A stretch of 64,000 nucleotides of DNA from Atopobium sp. oral taxon 199 str. F0494 (GTDB lineage Bacteria; Actinomycetota; Coriobacteriia; Coriobacteriales; Atopobiaceae), in NCBI RefSeq assembly GCF_000411555.1, contig NZ_KE150486.1:186001-250000 (forward strand). Reading direction: 5' to 3'. The position numbers and the translations under genes were made by a program. Under the pieces are notes generated by a model, which saw nothing but the letters and a program-made list of their open reading frames with translations, was not told the origin of the DNA and made no database searches. Below, piece by piece: positions 1 to 5,865 of this stretch (position 1 is the stretch's first letter; each line of letters begins with the position of its first letter).

Positions 1-491
1 CATCAGGATTCAAAAACGCCGCCAAGAATGTTCCCGAGATGCTTGCAGTGCTTGTTATCACTCTGTTTCAGCTTGGCTGTCTGTACTCGCTGCCGTATTT
101 TGTACTGCATGCCTTGGGACAGCCCGCAGACCTTTTGACCTGTCTGGCGTCCGGCTCTATGCTTGAACTTCTCACCTCGGCAATTCCGCTTCCCGGTGGC
201 ACCGGTGGCGCTGAAGGTGGCTTTGCCTTTCTTTTTGGACATATGTTTGGCGAGAAAATCGCGGCGGGTTTTGTGCTTTGGCGTGCCATCGAGTATTTCC
301 TCCCCACGCTCTTTGCCTCCATGCTTTTGGGTCTGCGTTCCCATGGCGGTCCAACAGTGTATCGGCGCTGGACGCAAGCTGTGTCTTCACTTTCCGCTTT
401 CATTTCTGGCGAGAAGCGCCTGGGGCAGAAAAAGCCCGCTTCGGCCGGTGGTATCCGTGTCAAGATGGGAGCCAAGGCCAAAAAGAAGTAG
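1..491 (+). CDS. Flippase-like integral membrane protein (LPG synthase TM / UPF0104 family), C-terminal part
   Basis: The reading frame is open from the left edge, so the gene starts before the window and only its last ~160 residues are seen. They contain hydrophobic segments and the motif PLPGGTGGAEGG, which is typical of the membrane domain of lysylphosphatidylglycerol synthase and related flippase-like proteins, where a P-G-G-x-G-x-x-E stretch lies in a re-entrant loop. The tail after about residue 120 of the visible part is hydrophilic and Lys/Arg-rich (ends GAKAKKK), so it is probably cytoplasmic. Members move or modify lipids in the cytoplasmic membrane. The substrate cannot be told from this fragment. 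Confidence 0.75.
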   Translation, partial: SGFKNAAKNVPEMLAVLVITLFQLGCLYSLPYFVLHALGQPADLLTCLASGSMLELLTSAIPLPGGTGGAEGGFAFLFGHMFGEKIAAGFVLWRAIEYFLPTLFASMLLGLRSHGGPTVYRRWTQAVSSLSAFISGEKRLGQKKPASAGGIRVKMGAKAKKK

Positions 492-619
492 GTCGTACGA
501 AGAAAGTTGCAAATGGCACTTGCATGTGCTGTGGGTTTTGTCGTACCATATCCCTCGCTGCAGGTGCGGTATCGCGGCTTGCTTGTGCTTGCCGAGCATA
601 CGGTATGCAGCTCATATAA

Positions 620-695
620 GGGCGTTTAGCTCAGGGGGACGAGCGCTTCCCTGACACGGAAGAGGTCACAAGTTCAAATCTTGTAACGCCCACCA
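620..695 (+). tRNA. tRNA-Val (anticodon GAC), with encoded CCA
   Basis: A complete cloverleaf can be folded. The acceptor stem pairs 620-626 with 685-691 (seven perfect pairs). The D-stem GCTC/GAGC is at 629-632 and 641-644. The anticodon stem CTTCC/GGAAG (646-650, 658-662) encloses the loop CTGACAC, so the anticodon is GAC (Val, GTC/GTT codons). The T-stem ACAAG/CTTGT (668-672, 680-684) encloses TTCAAAT. The discriminator A692 is followed by an encoded CCA. The 3' half is also the attL core of the element that follows, so the present 3' half came from the element. Confidence 0.95.
651..695 (+). repeat. attL: direct repeat overlapping the 3' half of tRNA-Val
   Basis: These 45 bases recur at 5690-5734 with only three adjacent mismatches (GTC at 665-667 against TTA at 5704-5706). 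The last 28 bases (668-695) are identical. A repeat that runs from the anticodon loop to the CCA end, with an integrase gene next to the distant copy, is the classic footprint of tyrosine-recombinase integration into a tRNA gene. Confidence 0.92.
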
Positions 696-703
696 ACTGT
701 TCA

Positions 704-739
704 CAGGTCAGAGGCTTAAAGCTTCTGGCCTGTTTTGTT
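704..739 (+). terminator. Rho-independent terminator after tRNA-Val, brought in by the element
   Basis: A 12-bp stem (704-715 with 721-732, two G-U pairs) with loop TTAAA is followed by TTTTGTTTT. It lies inside the integrated element, directly after attL. It replaces the original tRNA terminator, now stranded beyond attR at 5743-5775. Confidence 0.8.
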
Positions 740-741
740 TT

Positions 742-773
742 GCCGCAAATCCCGCCGCAAAATTGCCGCAAAA
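742..773 (+). promoter_or_regulatory. Three direct repeats GCCGCAAAW: integrase arm-type sites on the attL side
   Basis: GCCGCAAAT at 742-750, GCCGCAAAA at 754-762 and GCCGCAAAA at 765-773 are spaced 12 and 11 bp start to start. The same motif in the same orientation and with the same 12/11 spacing occurs at 5544-5575 near the other end of the element. Paired arrays flanking the two att cores are what is expected of the arm sites bound by the N-terminal domain of lambda- or Tn916-type integrases. The role is inferred from position and symmetry. Confidence 0.7.
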
Positions 774-870
774 GCTCAGAGTTTCCCTCTAAGACAAGGA
801 AAGGAGACCCGCTTTCGCGAGCCTCCTCATAGCTCAAACGCGCTTCCTTTGTAGCCGTGGAATTGCGCTC

Positions 871-1509
871 CTAACCTTCTACAGGCAACCCCTCAGAGGT
901 AACCCCTGCGCTGCCCATGTAGGCGTCCGACGCCTCGGATACGTCTTGGACTGCGCTGGCAACCACCTGCCCGAAAGACTTTGCGTAAGCCCCGCTCTCG
1001 TCATCGAGCATCGAGTTGCACGTATCGGTGAGTGAGGAGAGGGCGTCCTCGCAGCGCTCGATGTACGAGGCGGCATCGTCGTGCAAGTCGATGCCCTGTC
1101 TGTTGACGTTGGCATAAATCATGCGGGCTAGCGTGTAGTTGCCGTCCTTCTGCTTGGCCTCCCTGACAAGCTGGGCGGCCTCGGCCTGTGTGAGGTCGAT
1201 GAGGGAGAGGAACTGCATCGTCTCTAGGCTAACGTCACGGGGACGGGGCGCGAATGATGCACTACGCTGCTTGGTGTACTCGTCCATAGCCTTTTGTGCG
1301 GTCGCCTTGAAGGCCGCCTTAGCGTCCGAAATCTGCTTGTCATAGGCGGCGTTGTTCTGCTTGTAACCCTCCTCGCCCACGATACGGTCACGCAGGTTCT
1401 GACGGTTGCCCTCCTTGAAGCGGCGCGCTTCATCTATCTTTGTCTGCGCTTGGGCAGCGGCGGTGCTGATGGTAGTGATGGTCTTTTTGACTGAATCTCT
1501 GTAGCTCAT
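871..1509 (-). CDS. Hypothetical helical protein, last gene of the integrated element
   Basis: 212 residues, not recognised. Starting at ATG 1509 places GGAG six bases upstream; a longer frame would need a TTG at 1521 that overlaps this ribosome binding site. Residues 1-95 are Lys/Glu/Ala-rich and look helical to coiled-coil, a central segment (about 100-160) is mixed, and the tail is acidic. There is no signal peptide or membrane segment. It lies 26 bp after the terminase-like gene and so is probably co-transcribed with it. In satellites this position often holds packaging or capsid-interference genes, but nothing in the sequence shows such a role here. Confidence 0.75.
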   Translation of the reverse strand: MSYRDSVKKTITTISTAAAQAQTKIDEARRFKEGNRQNLRDRIVGEEGYKQNNAAYDKQISDAKAAFKATAQKAMDEYTKQRSASFAPRPRDVSLETMQFLSLIDLTQAEAAQLVREAKQKDGNYTLARMIYANVNRQGIDLHDDAASYIERCEDALSSLTDTCNSMLDDESGAYAKSFGQVVASAVQDVSEASDAYMGSAGVTSEGLPVEG

Positions 1510-1535
1510 GGTGTTCTCCAATCTTGTTGTTTGGT

Positions 1536-1934
1536 CTATTTGTCGGCGGGGAAGATGTCGCTGAGGTCACCGAAAAACTTGCGGTTCAACCTGCGGTCTG
1601 TCGCGGCGCGCTCCATGCTCTCGGTCTGGTCGGTGAGACGAACAACGTTCTGAATAATCGAGTTTGCAGCAGAGAGGCGCACACTGGGAGATGCTTCCTT
1701 GTCGGTCATAATTTCGCAGATGACATCTACGGCGTCCGAAAACTTGGACTGCAGAGCCTTAACGCCTGTATCGAGAAGCTCGTGCCTCGCTGTCGTGTAC
1801 AGCTCCACGAACTCGGGGTCGGACTTGTAGGCGCGCAAGGTGGACTCTCCCATACCCGCGACCCTTGCCGCCTCTTTTGTGGTGTTACAGGCTACCAGAG
1901 CCGCTACAGCGCGCTCGTAGTTATTCTTTGACAT
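1536..1934 (-). CDS. Phage-type HTH protein, possible small terminase subunit
   Basis: 132 residues. The N-terminus (about 5-40) is a helix-turn-helix of the kind A-A-L-x-x-C-x-T-x-x-E-A-A-R-x-A-G-x-x-E-S-T-L-R-x-Y, followed by helical repeats (ARHELLD, then PSVRLSAANSI, about residues 48-95). This layout is seen in phage and mobile-element HTH proteins (phBC6A51-like) and in small terminase subunits, which bind the pac or cos site and hand DNA to the large terminase. GGAAAGG lies about ten bases before ATG 1934. No large terminase is present, which would fit a satellite that redirects a helper's packaging. The terminase role is inferred; a plain DNA-binding regulator remains possible. Confidence 0.6.
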   Translation of the reverse strand: MSKNNYERAVAALVACNTTKEAARVAGMGESTLRAYKSDPEFVELYTTARHELLDTGVKALQSKFSDAVDVICEIMTDKEASPSVRLSAANSIIQNVVRLTDQTESMERAATDRRLNRKFFGDLSDIFPADK

Positions 1935-2008
1935 TGTGTGTACTTACCTTTCCTAGTAACAAGGCGCTTAAAATCGCTTAGAAGCGCTAATAAACTGATA
2001 TTCGCTGT

Positions 2009-2776
2009 TCAGAATGGGCAGTCGGACAAGTCGGGTTCCCCTGCGGGTTTTCTGTTCCATGCGCGTGAGGCTTCATGCCCATACGATTCACTGACCCTCT
2101 TTGAGATGCGCAGAAGGTAAGCCCGCCAATCGTGGATGGGGTTTCCCCTCTTATCAGTAAAGCCTCTACTCTTAAGCCTTTCGTATTCGTCGCCGTAGGG
2201 TTCCGGTACGTCGTTCTCTTCCATGAACCTAGCCCACTCGTCTTTGGAGGGAAAAACTGCAGTCGATTTGCCAAAATCGACCATATCTTTTTTATTGAAA
2301 CGTTCTATTGGTTTTAATGGGGCAACAACTTTGTTGCGCTTTAACCCCGGATTTGTTGCGCTTTTTGTCGAAAACGTTGCGCATTCTTCACTGATTTGTT
2401 GCGCATTCTGATTTACACCTCCTCTGGTATTGGGCAACGAATCTGTTGCGCATTCCCTTGGTAGGTTGAGGGTGTACGTTGCCGCCCGCCCTCTGTGACC
2501 CTCCCTCACCCTTGTGATTACGGGCACGGGGGAGCCGTCCTTGCCCCTAAACGTCTTTCGCGTGAGCGAAGTGAGCTTGTTACGTACGTTGTTTTCGGAA
2601 AGCCCACACTCGGCGGCAATCTCGCTCACTGGTCGCCAAATCTCCCTGTCTCTGTCTTTCTGGTAACGCATCAGGGAGATGAGCACGACAAGCTCTTTTC
2701 CGCTCACGTTGGCCTCTGTCAAGGCGGCGAGCATTCCTGCCCATACTCGCGTGAATGGCTCGCTCTCGCCGCTCAT
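2009..2776 (-). CDS. Winged-helix replication initiator protein of the element
   Basis: 255 residues. ATG 2776 is preceded by GAGGT at a good distance and lies 10 bp after the stop of the upstream gene; the frame is open further upstream but only as overlap with that gene. Residues about 15-100 form a winged helix (W-R-P-V-S-E-I-A-A-E-C-G-L-S-E-N-N-V-R) as in phage and plasmid replisome organisers. The middle (about 105-155) is a low-complexity linker encoded by the iteron array described at 2331-2451. The C-terminal part (P-x-x-Y-G-D-E-Y-E-R-L ... W-R-A-Y-L) resembles the tail of phage replication proteins. An origin nested inside the initiator gene is the arrangement known from lambda O. 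It probably binds the iterons and recruits host helicase. Confidence 0.75.
   Translation of the reverse strand: MSGESEPFTRVWAGMLAALTEANVSGKELVVLISLMRYQKDRDREIWRPVSEIAAECGLSENNVRNKLTSLTRKTFRGKDGSPVPVITRVREGHRGRAATYTLNLPRECATDSLPNTRGGVNQNAQQISEECATFSTKSATNPGLKRNKVVAPLKPIERFNKKDMVDFGKSTAVFPSKDEWARFMEENDVPEPYGDEYERLKSRGFTDKRGNPIHDWRAYLLRISKRVSESYGHEASRAWNRKPAGEPDLSDCPF
2281..2320. other. AT-rich segment beside the iterons, candidate DNA unwinding element
   Basis: Forty bases with very low GC (CATATCTTTTTTATTG ... GGTTTTAATGG) lie immediately next to the iteron array within the initiator gene. AT-rich blocks next to iterons are where duplex melting starts in lambdoid, plasmid and satellite origins. 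Assigned by position and composition only. Confidence 0.5.
2331..2451. repeat. Five iterons (TTGTTGCGC), predicted replication origin of the element
   Basis: The motif YTGTTGCGC occurs at 2331-2339, 2353-2361, 2396-2404 and 2443-2451, and as ACGTTGCGC at 2374-2382. The first four copies are 22, 21 and 22 bp apart, two helical turns, so they lie on the same face. All are in the same orientation, and three are followed by ATTC. The array sits inside the replication initiator gene and produces its repetitive linker. Regular spacing plus the AT-rich neighbour makes an origin the most likely meaning. Confidence 0.75.
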
Positions 2777-2786
2777 ATCCGTGACC

Positions 2787-3176
2787 TCAACCCATGAGGC
2801 CGTCGTAGGCGTGTGTGCGGCGCTCGATGAGCGTACGGCACGCGGGTACCTGTGCCACAAGCAAGCGGGCGAGGGCGGGGACGTGGTTGTTGTTGACCTT
2901 GGTCGTACGTCCGTGGCTGTCGGTGAACTCACGCCTGCGAACCTTCTCGGCAAGCTCCTGCATACCGAACTTCCGCCCTTGGGAGGAATAGCCTTGTGCC
3001 GTCTTGACCATGTATGACCAGGCGCCCTCGTTCTCCTTGACCCATTCGGCTGCCTCGTGGGCGAACCTTCTGTGCCTCTCGGCTATCATTTGTGAGGAGG
3101 CGTCTACAAGCTCCTCGCTCTCGGCCCTTGTGGCGGCTGCGACCGCTACGGGGGCCGTTCCCTTTCTAGTGGGCAT
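2787..3176 (-). CDS. Small conserved phage/mobile-element protein of unknown function
   Basis: 129 residues. The core (about 38-128) has the pattern F-A-x-x-x-x-W-V-x-x-N-x-x-x-W ... A-x-x-x-R-R-R ... K-V-N-N-N-H-V-P-A-L-A-R-L-L ... P-A-C-R-x-L-I-E-x-R, which recalls a family of uncharacterised small proteins found next to replication genes in phages and integrative elements. No catalytic motif is apparent. The first codons overlap the end of the HTH gene by 11 bp and the stop lies 10 bp before the initiator gene, so the three are translated from one message. A role in replication or its control is suggested only by position. Confidence 0.7.
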   Translation of the reverse strand: MPTRKGTAPVAVAAATRAESEELVDASSQMIAERHRRFAHEAAEWVKENEGAWSYMVKTAQGYSSQGRKFGMQELAEKVRRREFTDSHGRTTKVNNNHVPALARLLVAQVPACRTLIERRTHAYDGLMG

Positions 3177-3429
3177 CGGTCATCGCCTCGCTTAGGCCGA
3201 GTCTTTCAAGGACATCCACCGTGTTGAAGCGGTAGCGATTGCCAATCCTTACGCAGGAAAGCTTTCCAGAGCCTGCCATTCGTTGAATATGCCTCTCGCT
3301 AACCCCTGCGAGTGCCGCAACGGTTGGCGTGTCGATAAGGGCGGGGAGACTGCCTGCTCCGTCTCGCACCTGCTCGATAGTGAATCGTGAGTTGTGCGGG
3401 GTTCTAAGCCCCGCCGTGATTGTGCTCAT
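3166..3429 (-). CDS. Excisionase-family helix-turn-helix protein
   Basis: 87 residues, with AGGAGA upstream of ATG 3429. Residues about 33-80 (TPTVAALAGVSERHIQRMAG, then a basic wing G-x-L-x-C-V-R-I-G-N-R-Y-R-F and a V-x-D-V-L-E-R-L tail) match the MerR-like HTH_17 excisionase/AlpA fold. Such proteins bend att DNA and steer the integrase toward excision, or switch on satellite operons. It heads the presumed replication operon, and a 14-bp perfect palindrome (3461-3474) lies 32 bp upstream of its start. Xis and AlpA functions cannot be told apart from sequence. Confidence 0.8.
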   Translation of the reverse strand: MSTITAGLRTPHNSRFTIEQVRDGAGSLPALIDTPTVAALAGVSERHIQRMAGSGKLSCVRIGNRYRFNTVDVLERLGLSEAMTDAH

Positions 3430-3460
3430 GTCTTTCTCCTAGGTCGATTTACTGACTATC

Positions 3461-3474
3461 TCGTACCGGTACGA
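3461..3474. promoter_or_regulatory. Perfect 14-bp palindrome TCGTACCGGTACGA, candidate operator
   Basis: The palindrome lies in the leader or promoter region of the excisionase/replication operon. A related octamer GGTACATA occurs at 3510-3517 and again at 5605-5612 upstream of the integrase gene. This suggests that one element-encoded regulator acts at both promoters. The assignment is inferred from symmetry and position. Confidence 0.5.
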
Positions 3475-3547
3475 CACATAAGGTATCACAGAGAAACCGC
3501 AGTTAGATTGGTACATAAACCGACTGAGTAGGAAGAAATCCCGCGTT

Positions 3548-3630
3548 ATTTTTCGGGTCTCCGAGAGGTTTTAGGCACTCGGAAACATGACCCGAAAAAA
3601 TGGGCGAGAGGTTTTTCGCCCCGTCGCCCA
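3548..3630 (-). terminator. Two successive hairpins ending the integrase operon
   Basis: Read on the minus strand after the stop of the regulator gene (3683), TGGGCGA/TCGCCCA (3624-3630 and 3601-3607) forms a stem followed directly by TTTTTT: a standard intrinsic terminator. The T-run is itself one arm of a second, nested inverted repeat (3548-3559 with 3589-3601, plus an inner CCGAG/CTCGG pair at 3561-3565 and 3578-3582). The two structures share sequence and could exclude each other. Confidence 0.7.
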
Positions 3631-3682
3631 TTTGATCTGATGAGATATTTTTTATCTACACAAAAACGTCACAAAACGATTG

Positions 3683-4324
3683 TTACACGCTCTGTCCTTC
3701 GTCTGCAACATGAGTGGCCCGCTTCGTGACTGCCGCGTTGAAGGCTGTAACTGCATCTCGCAGCTCATTTCCGGCCTCTATGACTTGCGCGTTGTTTCTG
3801 CTTTTCCTTGCCTTATACATACGCCTCCACGCCTCAGCAACTTCAAGGAAGGCCACCAAATCAGTCTGGGTCGCCTGTGTGCGCCTCTCGTCTAGCACCG
3901 TTAACGCGGCCACGTCGCAGAGCGATTCCACTTCGTCATGGAAGAGGTAATAGCAAACGTTCGATAGGATACAGTCCATGCCCTTTATGTAGGCTTCTTC
4001 CGCCGTATCCTTGGTAAGCTCGTCAAGCACTACCTTTCGCGCTGTCTCCTCGGGTATGCCATAGCGTTTTGCAATCAATGTAGCGAGATATGCGACGAGC
4101 TTCTCTGCCTTATCTCTGTTGAGTGATGAGGGGTCGTCGCTCCAATTCTTGACTGTCTCCGGTGACTTAAAGCCTACTCCTTGGGCGACCTCTGCTTGTC
4201 CTACGCCCGATAGAAGCTCGGTGCGGATTGCCTCAATGCGTCCCGGTTCCACCTCACCAAGTGGCTTATTGTCGTTGGGAACGGGCAAGCTGCGTTCCTT
4301 CAACTCTTCAATGAGATTGCTCAT
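3683..4324 (-). CDS. Hypothetical protein with probable HTH, coupled to the integrase gene
   Basis: 213 residues, not recognised overall. Residues about 28-70 (LLSGVGQAEVAQGVGFKSPE followed by T-V-K-N-W) look like an XRE-type helix-turn-helix, and the rest is helical with a Cys/Tyr-rich patch (about 118-128). The start overlaps the integrase stop by 4 bp (ATGA, 4321-4324), which implies translational coupling. A small DNA-binding protein co-expressed with the integrase is a good candidate for the element's repressor, possibly acting at the palindrome 3461-3474. That role is inferred. Confidence 0.7.
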   Translation of the reverse strand: MSNLIEELKERSLPVPNDNKPLGEVEPGRIEAIRTELLSGVGQAEVAQGVGFKSPETVKNWSDDPSSLNRDKAEKLVAYLATLIAKRYGIPEETARKVVLDELTKDTAEEAYIKGMDCILSNVCYYLFHDEVESLCDVAALTVLDERRTQATQTDLVAFLEVAEAWRRMYKARKSRNNAQVIEAGNELRDAVTAFNAAVTKRATHVADEGQSV

Positions 4325-5532
4325 TTGTCATCGGTTCCCGTCTTCAAACGTATGATTGTTGCGTCTTTTGGTTTGCGCTCCATTGCCTCGCTCACGGTCT
4401 CCGCTGCCCTGCGCTTGGCGTCCGGGTCTGCACTTGCATAGATGTTCAGGGTCATTGCGGCGTTGGTGTGCCCCAGTATGCTTGATACGCTCTTCACGTC
4501 TACACCCTCGGAAATCGCCGCCGTGGCGAACGTGTGTCTCAGGTCGTGGAACGTGGGGACCCTGCCTTGGGTGCCCACTAGGCCGAGTGATGCCGCAATG
4601 GCCTTCCAAGCCTCCCAGAGGGCGTGTGGGGCCAAGTTTGTACCGTCCATCCTGCCCAGAACGTACAGGTCATTCGAGAAGGGGATTCCGCCTTCTAGAC
4701 ACTGCCTGACCATCTCGGTACGCTGTGTCTTAAGTGCCTCGATAATAGAATCAGATACCGGAATGTCGCGCCTGCTACCCCCTGTCTTAGGCTCCTTCAC
4801 ATAGGTTTTGCCTCTATCCCTGCCTATTACGGTGCGAACCCTGATTACATCCGATTCGAGGTCAACGTTCTTCCATTGGAGGCCGCAAATCTCGCCTTCT
4901 CTCATACCAGTGAAGAGGGCGAGCCTGATTCCAAGGTTCACGGGGCTGGATGCTGCTATGTCCAGAAACGAGACAAGCCGTGCTCTCTGGGCGGTGTCCA
5001 ATGCGTTTGGCTCCTTCTTTGGAATCTTGGGGAGCTTCACGGTGCGTAGGGGGTTCTTGACTATGCGCCCCGTATCCTCTGCGTGGGTCATTGCCGCTTT
5101 AAGGAGGTTGAAAGCCTTTCGCACGGTGGAAGCTGCATAGCCGTTGGAAACCATCGAGTTAACCCATGCCTGGGCGCTTTCGGCGTTCAATTCTTCGAGC
5201 CTTAGGGAACCAAGCTCCCCGTCAATGTGCTTCAACATCGCGTGATAGACGGTCACGGTTGACCTCTCGATTGACTCGGAAGCCTCTAGGGTATCGACGT
5301 AGCGCGTCACGTAGTCTATTACGGTTTCCGCTGGTGCGAGGATACTCGCGCTTACGGCTTCTGCCTCCATGTCATCGCGCCATTTGTCTAATTCCTTGCT
5401 TGCCTCGCGTTTGCCCTTAGCATCGAGGGACTTCTCCCTCTTGCGCCACTTCCCGCTCTCGTCCTTGTAGGAGAGGACGCCAATCCAACCCCTGCCCTTG
5501 CGCTCCCTTAGGTAGGCTGATGAGTAGAACAT
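4321..5532 (-). CDS. int: Tyrosine recombinase (site-specific integrase)
   Basis: 403 residues from ATG 5532, which has AAGGAGG (5537-5543) a few bases upstream; a start at 5562 is less likely. An N-terminal arm-binding domain (about 1-55, S-Y-K-D-E-S-G-K-W-R-K-R) is followed by a core-binding SAM-like domain (about 65-155) and the catalytic domain (about 165-390). The catalytic residues are visible as R in F-T-G-M-R-E-G-E, H-x-x-R in FHDLRHTFAT, H in ILGHTNAAMT and the nucleophile Tyr in LNIYAS. It inserts and, with the excisionase, releases the element at tRNA-Val. The arm sites at 742-773 and 5544-5575 are its presumed secondary targets; the latter lie just upstream of its own start. Confidence 0.95.
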   Translation of the reverse strand: MFYSSAYLRERKGRGWIGVLSYKDESGKWRKREKSLDAKGKREASKELDKWRDDMEAEAVSASILAPAETVIDYVTRYVDTLEASESIERSTVTVYHAMLKHIDGELGSLRLEELNAESAQAWVNSMVSNGYAASTVRKAFNLLKAAMTHAEDTGRIVKNPLRTVKLPKIPKKEPNALDTAQRARLVSFLDIAASSPVNLGIRLALFTGMREGEICGLQWKNVDLESDVIRVRTVIGRDRGKTYVKEPKTGGSRRDIPVSDSIIEALKTQRTEMVRQCLEGGIPFSNDLYVLGRMDGTNLAPHALWEAWKAIAASLGLVGTQGRVPTFHDLRHTFATAAISEGVDVKSVSSILGHTNAAMTLNIYASADPDAKRRAAETVSEAMERKPKDATIIRLKTGTDDK

Positions 5533-5543
5533 CGTTCCTCCTT

Positions 5544-5575
5544 GCCGCAAAATGCGCCGCAATATCGCCGCAAAA
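5544..5575 (+). promoter_or_regulatory. Three direct repeats GCCGCAAWA: integrase arm-type sites on the attR side
   Basis: GCCGCAAAA at 5544-5552, GCCGCAATA at 5556-5564 and GCCGCAAAA at 5567-5575, with start-to-start spacing of 12 and 11 bp, identical to the array at 742-773. They lie between the integrase start and attR, so integrase bound here could also repress its own gene. Confidence 0.7.
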
Positions 5576-5588
5576 TATCTACTTCGTT

Positions 5589-5617
5589 ATTGTACGCTAT
5601 TTACGGTACATACGGAA
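5589..5617 (-). promoter_or_regulatory. Possible integrase promoter
   Basis: On the minus strand, TACAAT (5594-5589) follows TTCCGT (5617-5612) at 17 bp. The -10 is good and the -35 poor. The octamer GGTACATA (5605-5612), also found upstream of the excisionase gene, lies within the spacer. Confidence 0.35.
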
Positions 5618-5689
5618 TATGACATATAGATACAGGTAGAAAACTCGTAACTGTCGCGTTGATATTTCCTGTTCGGCAACATAAAAAGA

Positions 5690-5734
5690 CTGACACGGAA
5701 GAGTTAACAAGTTCAAATCTTGTAACGCCCACCA
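5690..5734 (+). repeat. attR: duplicated 3' end of tRNA-Val
   Basis: A copy of 651-695 with three mismatches; the final 28 bp (5707-5734) are identical. It lacks the 5' half of a tRNA and is not a functional gene. This is the displaced 3' end of the original tRNA gene. Confidence 0.92.
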
Positions 5735-5742
5735 CAAGTTCG

Positions 5743-5775
5743 CAGGTCATCGGGTTTCTCGATGACCTGTTTCTT
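5743..5775 (+). terminator. Original tRNA-Val terminator, now downstream of attR
   Basis: CAGGTCATCG/CGATGACCTG (5743-5752, 5760-5769) with loop GGTTTCT and TTTCTT after it. It stands in the same relation to attR as the terminator 704-739 stands to attL. Confidence 0.75.
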
Positions 5776-5865
5776 AAGGTTCAGATATGTTTAATACTAT
5801 AGACGGAGAAACCATACTCCTTGGCGTACAGATGTTTCAATAGTCGATGCAAGTCTCTATTGATT

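Larger units (their letters stand above)
696..5734. mobile_element. 5-kb integrated, satellite-like genetic element in tRNA-Val
   Basis: The segment between the two att copies carries seven genes, all on the minus strand: integrase, a probable regulator, an excisionase-type HTH protein, a small phage-type protein, a replication initiator with internal iterons, a small-terminase-like HTH protein and a coiled-coil protein. No capsid, tail, lysis or conjugation gene is present. The set of integrase, excisionase, own origin and terminase-like gene without structural genes resembles phage satellites (SaPI/PICI type) or small integrative plasmids. It looks intact, since every gene has an uninterrupted frame and both att sites are preserved. 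Confidence 0.85.

Noticed and set aside
631-837. Minus-strand 68-codon frame containing R-F-E-L-V-T-S-S-V-S-G
   Set aside because: This is the familiar false protein that arises from reading a tRNA gene antisense; it overlaps tRNA-Val and the following terminator.
3166-3429. Reading the small HTH protein as a full MerR regulator
   Set aside because: It has only the DNA-binding half and no effector domain, and it lies in an integrase element, so excisionase/AlpA is the better call.
5690-5734. Second tRNA-Val gene
   Set aside because: Only the 3' half is present and there is no acceptor 5' strand or D-arm; it is attR.
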